From NCBI RefSeq assembly GCF_003627755.1, contig NZ_CP032695.1, positions 682,001 through 746,000 of the forward strand: DNA of 64,000 nucleotides, written 5' to 3'. The position numbers and the translations under genes are program-made. The stretch is from Rhizobium jaguaris. GTDB lineage: Bacteria > Pseudomonadota > Alphaproteobacteria > Rhizobiales > Rhizobiaceae. Positions 9,963 to 18,519 of this stretch are shown one piece after another. How positions within the stretch are numbered: the first letter of the stretch is position 1; each line of letters opens with the position of its first letter. The notes below the pieces were generated by a model, which saw nothing but the letters and a program-made list of their open reading frames with translations, was not told where the DNA came from and made no database searches.

Positions 9963-9980
9963 TATTTGTTGCGACAAAAA
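9963..9980. promoter_or_regulatory. Operator-like imperfect palindrome, copy 2
   Basis: TATTTG-TTGCGA-CAAAAA: the same palindrome design as 9835-9852. Between the two copies the region is AT-rich (for example ATTTTTTTGTCACAATT near 9900) compared with its surroundings. The whole interval 9763-10178 separates two divergent genes and probably holds both promoters. Confidence 0.45.
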
Positions 9981-10178
9981 GGAGGATGGGTGCGACAGCC
10001 CAAAACCAGGACGACTCAGAGCCGAGATTGATGTCGAGGCAGATGGATTGGTGCGAATAAAATAGGAAGAGGCCAGGGATCACACGACACATGCGATATT
10101 CCGCAGTCGTGACTCACTCGTGAGAACAACGTCCGGCCTATAGATCGACCCGTGCCGGACACTCACGGGAGAGTTCCT

Positions 10179-10469
10179 ATGACTGTGATCGATTCTTCTA
10201 AACATCGTCAATTGCCGTACTTGGGCGATAATATCTCTAATTGGTTTGATGGCGAGCCGGCGGCGGCAGCGTTGGCCGCGCAGGTGGTCTATGGTCCTGA
10301 TGCGGCACTTGCTGTGGCTTGGTGCGCGTTATCTGCAAAGATAGATGGGCGTGTATCGGATGGCCATTTCTGGTTCGCTGTTTTCAATTTATTGCATTCC
10401 GGCGGGTCTTTGTCGGTTGGCCCAATAGACCACGCACTGCCCCTGAATGCCGGCAACATGCCGCACTAG
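10179..10469 (+). CDS. Small hypothetical protein divergent from the response regulator
   Basis: The 96-residue product from ATG 10179 is preceded by a purine-rich ACGGGAGAG that can serve as ribosome binding site. The product is not recognised. It has an acidic N-terminus, an alanine-rich helix (PAAAALAAQVVYGPDAALAV) and an aromatic stretch HFWFAVFNLL. It is read divergently from the PhoB-like regulator across the interval with the two palindromes, so it is a possible target of that regulator. Confidence 0.4.
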   Translation: MTVIDSSKHRQLPYLGDNISNWFDGEPAAAALAAQVVYGPDAALAVAWCALSAKIDGRVSDGHFWFAVFNLLHSGGSLSVGPIDHALPLNAGNMPH

Positions 10470-11227
10470 GGATACCGGCTGCGGTGACAGACGTGGGTTC
10501 TGTACGGAGGCCATGATTGATGGCGAGCGATGTCGGAGGTTTGCGGTATCGATTGGAGCTTTGCGCGCAAGCGGCGGCTGGATCTTAAATCCCGATCTGC
10601 GTCGTCTGGTTAAACCCGGTACTGGTCGGCGATCAATATCTGAACGTGACGCCGCTTACTCCAAAAGGGCTGATTATGCGATCGCGATTCCAGGACATAC
10701 CAGGCGGCTAAGTGGATGACGCGTCGGCACCTGGTTAGGAACCCGCCCGGCCAGATGGTCTGCACGGAGAGGCCTTGTCATAGCCGGCTCGGCGGCTAGC
10801 TATATCGCTTTGTCAAGGTACAGCCACCATCGGGCTGATGCCGCCTGGCGCCTGCGGTCCCAGGCGGCCCTTGGGCGCCGAGGTAGTGGCATAGATCAGC
10901 GTCTCCCATTGCAGGGGTCTAACCAACGTGCGGGAGCATGAGCGAAGCGGAGCGGCGCCTGATACGTATGATCTGCGTCGGACTTTCCACCATGGTAAAT
11001 TCAAAGGCTGTCTCAGTAGAGTTTGAGTCTACTTCACTGTGATTTCCAGGAGACGATCCGGCTAGGCAATAAAGGTGCCGATCGTCGATCGCAAGACTGG
11101 CGAGATCTGCGAGGCGGCCATGCCTGCGCAAGAGTCGTGACTTCCGACGCTATGAGATTGCGGCTTTGACCCGAGGATTTCTGCTATGGCATAAGATCCT
11201 CAAGCCATAATTTGACCTTGCCTGCGA
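10470..11227. other. 758-base stretch without a recognised gene
   Basis: Several ORFs of 60-90 codons are present on both strands, but none has recognisable sequence, a good ribosome binding site or a known domain. The stretch looks like decayed DNA between the regulator region and the transketolase fragment. Confidence 0.4.
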
Positions 11228-11896
11228 TCAAGCGGCTGTTTTTTTCAGCCGCGCAACCACTTCTCTTGATCGTCTGATAACGGCATCAGTTGTGATGTCG
11301 AAGTTTTTCAGGACTTCGGTTCCCTTTCCTGATGCGCCGAATGTATGCATGGCGACGAAGCCGCCGTCTAATCCAAGGTATTTGTCCCATGAAGCTTGAA
11401 CGGCAGCTTCGATGGCAACGCGGGCTCGCGTCCTACCGAGTACCATCGAGCGATACTCATCATCCTGTTGGTCGAAAATGAGCTGGCAGGGCAGAGAAAC
11501 AACCGCGGTCGGTATACCTTCCGCTTGAAGTGCGCTGCGTGCCGCAAGTGCCAGGTGCAGTTCTGAGCCGCACGACAGGATCGACAGCTCGCGCTCTCCT
11601 CCAACCGCATCCGCGAGAATGTAACCGCCCCTTGATGCAAGATTGCTGGTTGAACGATCTCGTCGCAGCAACGGCATCGATTGCCTGGATAGTGCGAGGA
11701 GGGCAGGGTGCTCCGATCTGTCGAGTATAGTTTCCCAGCATTCGGCTGTTTCGATCGCGTCGCCGGGCCGATATATCGCCAGATCGGGGATCGCTCGTAG
11801 GGCACTTAACTGTTCGACGGGCTGGTGGGTAAAGGTCTCCGCCAGTGAGCGGGTGTGGGCGCCAGACCATCGCTTCACAAAAAGTACGACAGACAT
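11228..11896 (-). pseudogene. Transketolase C-terminal fragment
   Basis: From THQPVEQLSALRAIPDLAIY to the end this matches the last third of transketolase, including ALSRQ, GSELHLAL and TFGASGKG. It is clearly related to the complete gene at 53899-55944. The first 24 residues do not fit the family (the motif SIGLGEDGP is scrambled), so the fragment has lost both thiamine-diphosphate and phosphate-binding parts and cannot be an enzyme alone. The open frame of about 200 codons suggests recent truncation. Confidence 0.75.
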
Positions 11897-11943
11897 GTGC
11901 AGTTCACGTCCGACAAGCGTTGCTTAGGGGAACATCAGCCCGC

Positions 11944-13011
11944 TCACTTCTTGTCGAAATCTTCCACGTTCACTCCGAGAGCCTTCGCGAGAGCTTGCTT
12001 GCCGCTGTCAGGCAGCCTCGCGAGGCTGCTGCTGATGCCTTCCTGCCATGACGGTCCTCTCTCCCATGCCTCTTCGTAGGCATCGGCCAGCACGTCTCCC
12101 TGGCGCGTCTCCACGAGGGCTTCGAAGAGCAAAGCTGCCTGAGATCGGTCCTTGTCTGCCTTGGCGCGTCCGAGCGCGTCTGTCAGTCGTCTGGAGGCCA
12201 CGATGAGCTTATGGACAGCATACCTCTCGGGAGCAGGTAGGAGGATGTTTACGCCTTCACGATGGAGAAGCACCGTGCGGACAGGTTCGTAGATCAGGTA
12301 ATCGAGAAATCGCAGGTTTTCCGCCGACGCGCCGCCGAGGGCAGGCATGGGCGACGGCTTGCCCGTGTATTCGTCCGAACCCCGGTTTCCCGTTAAGAAC
12401 TCGACTCGGTAGCCCCTGCCGTTCATGAACGCGACGACTTTCGCTTGGTCCGATGGATGCGGGAGCGACCGGAAGCTGGGATCGATCGACTGGAGGATCT
12501 CCAGTACAGGCGGCAGGCTGTCGCCGACCTCGGCGGAGATCGCGAAATCCTGCGCGAAATCGGCATCACCTGTCTGCATTGCTGAAGAGGGCAGCCGAAC
12601 GCCGAGAAGGCCCGCATAGGTGCCAAATGCCACCGACCCGATCAGGACGGCTCGCAGTCGGAACAATCCTGCGTCCGCAAGGGCCTTCGTGATGTCGCCC
12701 GCGAAGGGATCCGGACCGGGAAGGCCAGCACGACGCAACGAGCTAACCATGCGCCGGCGCTCCCTAATGTTGTCCTTGATCTCCTTGTGAGCTTGCACCC
12801 GTGCCGTAATCTCTTCGTCGCTGTGCGGGCCGACATAGCTTCGCTTGTCGCCGTTTGGAGTAGGGAGATCGAAATACCAGTAGTCGCGGCCCTTGACGGG
12901 AACCGTGACAAATCGGCCCTCCAGTGGAAAGTCCGCATGGAACTGCGCATCGAACGAGCGCTGCACCAGCTCCGCGAACATCGTTCGGTATGCCAGATCG
13001 ATCTCTTTCAT
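11944..13011 (-). CDS. Nucleotidyltransferase-fold protein (GSU2403 family)
   Basis: The 355-residue protein has the nucleotidyltransferase signature of a GS motif (VLIGSVAFGTYAG) followed by an acidic pair (TGDADFAQDF), placed at about residues 120-155. A helical C-terminal half follows (LDYLIYEPVRTVLL, LPAPERYAVHKLIVA, DRSQAALLFEAL). This agrees with the DUF/GSU2403 branch, whose members are often encoded on mobile DNA and are related in fold to AbiEii-type toxins; the substrate is not known. I moved the start from 13065 to ATG 13011 because AGGAAG lies eight bases before it and the family begins MKE..AYRTM. Two long palindromes lie upstream. No partner gene remains next to it. Confidence 0.75.
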   Translation of the reverse strand: MKEIDLAYRTMFAELVQRSFDAQFHADFPLEGRFVTVPVKGRDYWYFDLPTPNGDKRSYVGPHSDEEITARVQAHKEIKDNIRERRRMVSSLRRAGLPGPDPFAGDITKALADAGLFRLRAVLIGSVAFGTYAGLLGVRLPSSAMQTGDADFAQDFAISAEVGDSLPPVLEILQSIDPSFRSLPHPSDQAKVVAFMNGRGYRVEFLTGNRGSDEYTGKPSPMPALGGASAENLRFLDYLIYEPVRTVLLHREGVNILLPAPERYAVHKLIVASRRLTDALGRAKADKDRSQAALLFEALVETRQGDVLADAYEEAWERGPSWQEGISSSLARLPDSGKQALAKALGVNVEDFDKK

Positions 13012-13126
13012 CGGCATTTCTTCCTTCTGAAGCGCAGTGAGCCGCTGGGCCGCCAACTCGGCCATTGCCTTTCGTAGGCGGCTTTCTTCTTGAAAAGATG
13101 TCTCCGCTCATCTCAGACATCACTCA

Positions 13127-13154
13127 TTATAATGTTTCTGCAGAAACATTATAA
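13127..13154. promoter_or_regulatory. Perfect 28-bp palindrome, probable operator
   Basis: TTATAATGTTTCTG is followed directly by its exact reverse complement. It lies 116 bases upstream of the nucleotidyltransferase start. A near-identical palindrome is centred 59 bases further upstream, about six helical turns, which suits cooperative binding by a repressor. Confidence 0.6.
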
Positions 13155-13182
13155 CTCTCCTGTTCCATGTCAATGATGGCGC

Positions 13183-13216
13183 CAATTATAATGTTTTTGC
13201 ACAAACATTATAATTG
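13183..13216. promoter_or_regulatory. 34-bp palindrome with one mismatched pair, probable second operator
   Basis: The arms share TTATAATGTTT and CAAACATTATAA with the first palindrome and extend by three further bases on each side (CAA at the left, TTG at the right). Only one base pair breaks the symmetry. The conserved TTATAATGTTT core also contains a TATAAT-like hexamer on both strands, so binding would block promoter recognition. Confidence 0.6.
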
Positions 13217-13303
13217 CGGCGGATGAGCGGTTACGGATCTTTCATCCAGCGACGACGAAAACCTTGGCGGCAATTGAAACGAGATATTTGTCCTGATTGA
13301 CCC

Positions 13304-13639
13304 TTACGGGACCAAGAACCGTGCTGCACGCCCGCTCTGTCGCGTCGCGCTGTTGTAATAACTTGATGCCTGCTGAACCGAGCGATGTCTTGATTGATCC
13401 ATCGCCTCGAGGAGGGGAATTCCGCGGGTGGCGGCCTCGGTCAGATAGCCGGATCTAAGCCCGTGTGCGGAAAACTCCCGCACCTCCAACCCAGCCTCAG
13501 CCACCCGCCGCTTGACAATATCATTGACCGCCTTCGGATCGAGCGCGCGGCGGGAAACATTGCCCCAGCGATCGATCGCCCGAAACACGCTGCCGCTGTC
13601 GATCCTGGCGGCGTCCAGCCAGGCGTTCAGAGCGTCCAC
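13304..13639 (-). pseudogene. Tyrosine recombinase/integrase, C-terminal fragment
   Basis: The fragment carries the C-terminal catalytic residues of a phage-type integrase: HGLRSGYLTEAA (the H-x-x-R box), SRHRSVQQ (third histidine) and SSYYNSATR (the nucleophilic tyrosine). Homology extends a few codons upstream of the ATG (GRPVDALNAWLD) to about base 13654, where it stops abruptly inside the PIN gene. The N-terminal DNA-binding and first catalytic arginine regions are missing. Confidence 0.7.
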
Positions 13640-14100
13640 GGGCCGACCGCTGAGATATCCAAGGCGATCGTATCGGCGATAAAGGCATCCGCCGACCTCG
13701 CTTCAAGGTTTAGCTGGCGGAGCAATTCGTCGGGGAAGTCTCTCAGATTATCGGTTACGATTATAGCGGCTTGCGTTTTCAGTGCGGCAGCAACTACATG
13801 CGCGTCGTTTTGGTCAGGGAGACCCTCGCAAGCGGAGAGAAACTGATCAAAGTCAACGACCATCGCTTCCTCGAATGCCGCCTCCATGCTTGCTCTCGCG
13901 CGCGATGCCCGTACTGCGGCATCGGCGACGCCCTTATCGACCAGGATCTTCTCGACGGCCTTCTGGGCCTCATCAAGAACAGTTGCGGACCAGCGGAGGC
14001 GAAAAAATTCCGCTTCCGCTAGGGTCAGCAGCAAGTTTCGCTTCAGTGCACTTGCAAGTGTGCAGGCGTCAACGAAGGCAGTGAAGCGGTTAGCGAACAA
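13627..14100 (-). CDS. PIN-domain toxin, C-terminally truncated
   Basis: The 157-residue PIN-domain ribonuclease is the toxin of a toxin-antitoxin pair. The fold is visible from FVDACTL (first Asp) through DEAQKAVEKI and the acidic cluster DQNDAHVVAAAL to IIVTDNLRDFP (last Asp). Family members known to me have about 180-190 residues with a helical tail. Here the last residues (SAVGPWTL) come from out-of-frame reading of the adjoining integrase fragment. The stop of the antitoxin lies two bases before this ATG, so the two genes form one operon. Confidence 0.75.
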   Translation of the reverse strand: MFANRFTAFVDACTLASALKRNLLLTLAEAEFFRLRWSATVLDEAQKAVEKILVDKGVADAAVRASRARASMEAAFEEAMVVDFDQFLSACEGLPDQNDAHVVAAALKTQAAIIVTDNLRDFPDELLRQLNLEARSADAFIADTIALDISAVGPWTL

Positions 14101-14102
14101 GC

Positions 14103-14561
14103 TTACAGATACTCCGCATCCAATTCGGCAAGATCTGAAAGGGCTTTACTCCGCTTCTCGTCGCGTTCCTTCTTGTACTTGAAAAGATGATCTGCCTGAA
14201 TCCTTCGATGTCGACCAACAAGCGAGTGCTCGATCTCGCCGTTATCGAGCAAGGAGATCAGAAATGGCCGCGATACATTGAGAATGTCCGCCGCTTGCTG
14301 TGTCGTCAGCATCTTACTGACGGGAACGAGCGTCACCGCATCACCTTTGCCAATATGACGCAATAGCTCCGTTAGGAGACTGGATAGCGCTGGGGTGAGG
14401 ATAATCTCCGTCAACTGCTGCGTCTCTTCGTCCAGCAAGCGCAATTTTGCGTCGCCGGTAGCATGAGCGGCCAGTATCTTCCGCAGGTGGTTTGCTGCAG
14501 CTTTTTCGGAGGCCGAAGGCAGGCGCCCACCCCGTTCCTGGGCTGCTGCTGGAACTGTCAT
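14103..14561 (-). CDS. Excisionase-type HTH antitoxin
   Basis: The 152-residue protein has a helix-turn-helix of the excisionase/MerR type in its second half (LTTQQAADILNVSRPFLISL, then HSLVGRHRRIQADHL). It also has a charged C-terminal helix rich in Lys and Glu that in such pairs contacts the PIN toxin. It is the first gene of the operon and probably autoregulates it. The promoter region holds a 9-bp tandem repeat at 14611-14634. Confidence 0.7.
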   Translation of the reverse strand: MTVPAAAQERGGRLPSASEKAAANHLRKILAAHATGDAKLRLLDEETQQLTEIILTPALSSLLTELLRHIGKGDAVTLVPVSKMLTTQQAADILNVSRPFLISLLDNGEIEHSLVGRHRRIQADHLFKYKKERDEKRSKALSDLAELDAEYL

Positions 14562-14610
14562 TTTGATGGCCCTCCATTCGAAACCAATTTCTACTCTACA
14601 TTCGCAGCAG

Positions 14611-14634
14611 ACGAAATAAACGAAATAAACGAAA
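14611..14634. repeat. Tandem 9-bp repeat upstream of the antitoxin gene
   Basis: ACGAAATAA occurs twice in tandem, followed by a partial third copy (ACGAAA). It ends about 50 bases before the antitoxin start and could be the operator of this operon. Confidence 0.45.
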
Positions 14635-14639
14635 GCGCC

Positions 14640-15186
14640 CGTAGCTTTTAGGGCCGGCTCGACACCGGCTTTGTCGAAAGCCTGGTCTGCGGCTCAAATC
14701 CGTTCAACTGCCCGGATGCCAAATGACAGTGCCTCAGGTTTTACTCTCCTCAAGGCGCTCGATCGCCGATGATAATGTCAGGCGAACTATCAAGGACGTG
14801 AGTCGGTCCGCGCTGTTCGATCCATAACTTTGGTTGGACGCCAGAGGCCACACGGGCTTTCGACAAGGCAAATGTACAGACGAGCGTAGATTGATCTCCT
14901 CGAAGTGCGCCTTATCGGGGGCGCCGTGATCAAATGCCAGCGAAAATGCGTTTGACCTAAATTTGCACGCCGGAATAGAATAAAGTAAAGAGTAGGGAGC
15001 TCGTCGGTCATTTTCCTTTGCCCTAGCCTTGAATGGGATGCAGCCCCCTCGGGAAAAGACGCTGCGGTGAGCACATATTCCAGGGCTTTAATCCTGTCTG
15101 CTTTTCTGACGACCTGTTCGAGCATTCAGGCGTTCGGCTAGGAGCCGTTTCAGGACATCGATCCTCAAAACCCAAGGAGTAGCTTG
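14640..15186. other. Stretch without a recognised gene
   Basis: The only longer ORF (minus strand, 14790-15125) has no recognisable sequence. The final 20 bases hold the ribosome binding site of the next gene. Confidence 0.35.
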
Positions 15187-15861
15187 ATGCGACGCAGTGA
15201 CGGCAAACGAAAAGCTGGGGCTATCCGTTTTTTAGCCGCTTCGGCGCTGTTCATGGTAGCAAGTGGTGGCGCCCACGCAGCAGGCCTCGATTGCTCAAAG
15301 GCGGCTTCGACTGTTGACCACATCATCTGCGGCGACAAAAGCCTGATCGGCAGAGACAGACTTATGTCTAAGCTTTACGCGGTAGCACGGAATAAAGACG
15401 ACAATGGTGCGGTACGTGCTGCTCAGCAGCAATGGCTCGCCAAGGTACAGGCGTGCGGCGATGCCGCCTGTGTGAAGGAGCAATACGACGACAGGATCCC
15501 CAATCTGATCACGAATAGTAGTGGGATCGCAACGACATCATACTCGCGATCTCACAGTTACAGCGACGGCAGCAATTATAGTGGGACGTTGCAGATGTTT
15601 GGTCCAGATGGCGGCCTTGCGGTGGTTTCCATCAGCGGTATTTACGCGGCGCGAGACGCTGCAACAAACGGCAACGTCTATGCCAGTGGATTGGATGGCG
15701 TGGCCACAATGAGAGGCGGTCTGGGACACATGGATATGGGCGACGGATGTATCGTCACGCTTCGACGCTTTGGAAGCCAAGCTTGGCGCATAACCGTGAC
15801 AAAAAAATGCACGCAAGAACAAGCCGACTATATTGAGCTGGACGGCGTGTATCGGCGCTGA
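15187..15861 (+). CDS. Exported LprI-like protein
   Basis: The 224-residue protein has a signal peptide (KAGAIRFLAASALFMV to GGAHA) and an LprI-like domain at about residues 33-100. Its cysteine pattern is GLDCSKA, HIICGDKSL, VQACGDAACVKEQYDD. Such domains occur in lysozyme-inhibitor-like periplasmic proteins. The second half (about 115-224) is a glycine- and serine-rich beta region of unknown role with one more cysteine pair. Start ATG 15187 is set by AAGGAG seven bases upstream. No obvious operon partner. Confidence 0.7.
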   Translation: MRRSDGKRKAGAIRFLAASALFMVASGGAHAAGLDCSKAASTVDHIICGDKSLIGRDRLMSKLYAVARNKDDNGAVRAAQQQWLAKVQACGDAACVKEQYDDRIPNLITNSSGIATTSYSRSHSYSDGSNYSGTLQMFGPDGGLAVVSISGIYAARDAATNGNVYASGLDGVATMRGGLGHMDMGDGCIVTLRRFGSQAWRITVTKKCTQEQADYIELDGVYRR

Positions 15862-16047
15862 TCGGCCCGTGAACATTAAATTTCGCTGCTTGCGATCATC
15901 GGCGCCTGTTCTCGATTTTATCGCCGATTCTGATCGAGCCTAGCAGTGTTCCCTCGGGATAGATGAGTATTTAGCACGGATTAATGAGGGCGTGACGGAG
16001 GCCAAGGCAATGCTTCTGTTAGGCGGGAGGGGATAATTTATCGCCAA

Positions 16048-17394
16048 GTGGTTGAAGATGGATTGGCGATTGACGGTTCGATTGCTACTGTCCGTTTCAT
16101 GACGGCTTTCTCGCAGGACACTAGCCAGCCAATCCGCCTCCTGTTCCGGCTGCCATTGCTGACTTTGCGACTCCTGTGGCGTTTCTGGCCGCAGCTTATG
16201 GTGCTGTGGCTACTCGGACTGATTGGAAATTCACTTCTCAACGAATTTGCAGTCATGATCGGCCGGTTAAATGCATTGGCCGGCCTGTCCACCTTGGCAC
16301 TGGTCGTGCTTCTCAAACTGGTGATTATCGTCGCGCTGTTCGAGACCGTACGACCGGGATTGCCGGCACTCGACGCCGCCTCACGTGTTGCGGCCGCGCG
16401 CCCCGATAGCGATGGCGGGGACAGTCCTGCGATGCCGGGCTTCACATCGCTGCTCGCGCTCACCCTCGTGCCATTCTTCGCCTATTATGCCGCCTGGGGC
16501 TTCCTGGGCGATACGGTAAGAGAATATTCCAGGCTGTCGATCGACCTGACGATGTTCGGCGAAGACTATAATCCCCTGAAATTCGGTAGTAGCGCCTGGC
16601 TCCTCGTGTCGGTCGCCGTCGCCTGGGCGGTCCGGCGCTTCGCCAAGTTCATGCACAAGCGATCGAAGGCTCCGATCTGGGCGATCATCATCGTGGTTTG
16701 CGAGGCGAACTGGGCTTTTATCGGTCTCTACGTCATTTCCACCTGGGAGGGCGATATCCGCTCCTGGGTGGCCAACCTCCCCGAAACGATCGGACATTTC
16801 CTCGGACTTCTCAATCCGGTTGGCGATGCTGCGGCAGCCACTGTCTTTCCGCCGACTGCGGAAGCTGCTTCGATTTCCTTTTCCAGGCAAATGCGCGGTC
16901 TGTTCCTCTATGCCCTCTATCCCGTCGTATGGCTGACTCTTGCGGCACTGGTCTATGGCTATGACATCAATGGCGAACGACCGCTGACAGAAGGTCGCCT
17001 GACGCGTGCAGTTTCGCGATGGGAGGCACTGCCGAAAGCCATACGCGATTTCATTTCGCACTTCATTGCAGGGACGGCCAAACGCTATCGCGCCTTGGCG
17101 GAGGGCGTCGGCCTGACCTTAAGTTCCGGCATCGGGCTAACGCTCGGCGTTATCGTGCTTTACAGGATGCTGGATTGGAGTTCTGCATGGGCCTGGTACG
17201 GGGTATCCCGTTTCATCGGTCCGCACGATTTGCCTTTATGGCAGATGATTGCCCAGGCCATAACGCTCTTCTTTGGCAGCCCCAGTTCGCCGGGTGACGG
17301 CGTTCTCGTCATGCCGATCAAGATTTGCCTGCTTGCCGCTGCGCTGGAGATAGGTTTTGCGCAAGGACGGCAATGGCGCCGAAGCGGCGATTGA
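16048..17394 (+). CDS. Polytopic inner-membrane protein of unknown function
   Basis: The protein has 448 residues with at least seven hydrophobic segments (for example LMVLWLLGLIGNSLL, LALVVLLKLVIIVALF, LLALTLVPFFAYYAAWGFLG, WAIIIVVCEANWAFIGLYV, FLYALYPVVWLTLAALVYGY, LTLGVIVLYRML). No family is recognised. The start is GTG with GGGAGGGG rather far upstream; ATG 16099 is possible. It converges with the three-gene cluster on the other strand, with only two bases between the stops. All four products are membrane or exported, so they may work together. Confidence 0.6.
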   Translation: MVEDGLAIDGSIATVRFMTAFSQDTSQPIRLLFRLPLLTLRLLWRFWPQLMVLWLLGLIGNSLLNEFAVMIGRLNALAGLSTLALVVLLKLVIIVALFETVRPGLPALDAASRVAAARPDSDGGDSPAMPGFTSLLALTLVPFFAYYAAWGFLGDTVREYSRLSIDLTMFGEDYNPLKFGSSAWLLVSVAVAWAVRRFAKFMHKRSKAPIWAIIIVVCEANWAFIGLYVISTWEGDIRSWVANLPETIGHFLGLLNPVGDAAAATVFPPTAEAASISFSRQMRGLFLYALYPVVWLTLAALVYGYDINGERPLTEGRLTRAVSRWEALPKAIRDFISHFIAGTAKRYRALAEGVGLTLSSGIGLTLGVIVLYRMLDWSSAWAWYGVSRFIGPHDLPLWQMIAQAITLFFGSPSSPGDGVLVMPIKICLLAAALEIGFAQGRQWRRSGD

Positions 17395-17396
17395 TC

Positions 17397-17969
17397 CTAG
17401 TTTAGCCGCAGCGGAAAGGAGATGGTGTCCGGCCGCGTCGAGTCGAAGCTTAGCCGTACCGACAATGAGGGGATCGCATCGGCCGGTACGACAAACTTTT
17501 CTTCGATGAGCGCGCTTGCTCCCTTGGCTGGCGGTTTGCGAGATGCTGCGTCACACCCGTCGACCGGCGTTGCCTTCGGATCGAGATCGCGGCTGATATC
17601 GTTGGAAAGAATGAAATTGAGCGGAAGCCAACGTCGCCCGCTGGGATCCGTTAGGGTCAGCTGACATTGCGCCCAGGAATCGCCGATCTCTTCTTCGGCT
17701 TTTGCGGTCATTCGCACAATCAAAAGGCGCATTTGCCCTGGGAAGGTTATCTTCGCATCGCGGCCATCGCCAATCAGTCTTGCCTGATCGAGTGACCATA
17801 GGGCCTTGGCATAAGCGTGTCCGTCGACGCTGTCATGGACCCGCAGCTCGTTTCGTCGAACGTAGTCCTGGGCATTGCGCCATACATTGATGGCGTAGTT
17901 GCCTGCCAGCAGGAAGGGTAGGCTCACCAAGGACGCCAACCACAGCCGTTGTTCCCGTCTAGACACCAT
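17397..17969 (-). CDS. Membrane-anchored hypothetical protein, third gene of envelope cluster
   Basis: The 190-residue protein has one N-terminal hydrophobic segment (LWLASLVSLPFLLAGNYAI) and a periplasmic domain predicted to be rich in beta strands. No family is recognised. I chose ATG 17969 over 17993 because GGAG lies ten bases upstream. The start overlaps the end of the preceding gene by 11 bases, indicating translational coupling. Confidence 0.6.
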   Translation of the reverse strand: MVSRREQRLWLASLVSLPFLLAGNYAINVWRNAQDYVRRNELRVHDSVDGHAYAKALWSLDQARLIGDGRDAKITFPGQMRLLIVRMTAKAEEEIGDSWAQCQLTLTDPSGRRWLPLNFILSNDISRDLDPKATPVDGCDAASRKPPAKGASALIEEKFVVPADAIPSLSVRLSFDSTRPDTISFPLRLN

Positions 17970-18519
17970 TATCGCCAATCTCCGCCCGGTCACGCATCTC
18001 GATGGTGCTCTGATCGAGTTTAACGCGAATTTCAGAGTCCAACTGCGGTGACGGCTGCTTGGAAACGACCAGTGTCATATCGCGCGCGTCTGCTTCCGGC
18101 AGTTCGAATATGACTATGCCCGTGCTCGACAGGCCCGGCTGCAGCGTTTTGGTCGACACCAGACGAGGCGCGCCGTCCGCGCGGTGGCTTTGCCGATAAA
18201 GACGTCCGGAAGCCCCTTCTATTTCTGCCGCCTGGATCGTCATCGTTTCATGTTTTGTCTGGAGTTCGACGCCGGCAATCACCCAGACGCCCTCCGTCTG
18301 CCGTTCGATTGGCTTTCCATAGCGGGTGAATGCAAGCGTCTTGGCGCGTATGATCTTGTCGACCTTGACGCTAAAGGTCTTGCTCGACACGGCATCCTTC
18401 TGCCGGCCTATCGTCTCGATTGGTCCCGTCAGGACGGCATAGCTTGGCGTCGTGGATTGCAGGAAGGCGAGTATGAGGGCAGCGAGGCCGACCAGCACCA
18501 GGGAGAGAAGCAGCCGCAT
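17959..18519 (-). CDS. Exported hypothetical protein, second gene of envelope cluster
   Basis: The 186-residue protein starts at the ATG that overlaps the previous stop (TGATG). It has a strong signal or anchor segment (MRLLLSLVLVGLAALILAFL) and a periplasmic domain with text like VWVIAGVELQTKHETMTIQA and STGIVIFELPEADARDMTLV. That pattern is reminiscent of immunoglobulin-like DUF4352-type domains, but the family is not established. The upstream ORF extension to 18690 lies inside the preceding gene and is not used. Confidence 0.6.
   Translation of the reverse strand: MRLLLSLVLVGLAALILAFLQSTTPSYAVLTGPIETIGRQKDAVSSKTFSVKVDKIIRAKTLAFTRYGKPIERQTEGVWVIAGVELQTKHETMTIQAAEIEGASGRLYRQSHRADGAPRLVSTKTLQPGLSSTGIVIFELPEADARDMTLVVSKQPSPQLDSEIRVKLDQSTIEMRDRAEIGDNGV

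Noticed and set aside
9763..10178. tts box near the TtsI-like regulator
   Set aside because: No stretch fits the motif as I remember it; only the TTTTTG/CAAAAA palindromes stand out.
13012..13123. Short 119-codon frame and N-terminal extension before the nucleotidyltransferase gene
   Set aside because: The out-of-frame ORF overlaps the true gene and has no recognisable sequence; the ribosome binding site points to ATG 13011.
16381..17061. 226-codon minus-strand frame opposite the polytopic membrane protein
   Set aside because: Shadow; the plus-strand frame has regular transmembrane segments, while this one is a charged string without pattern.
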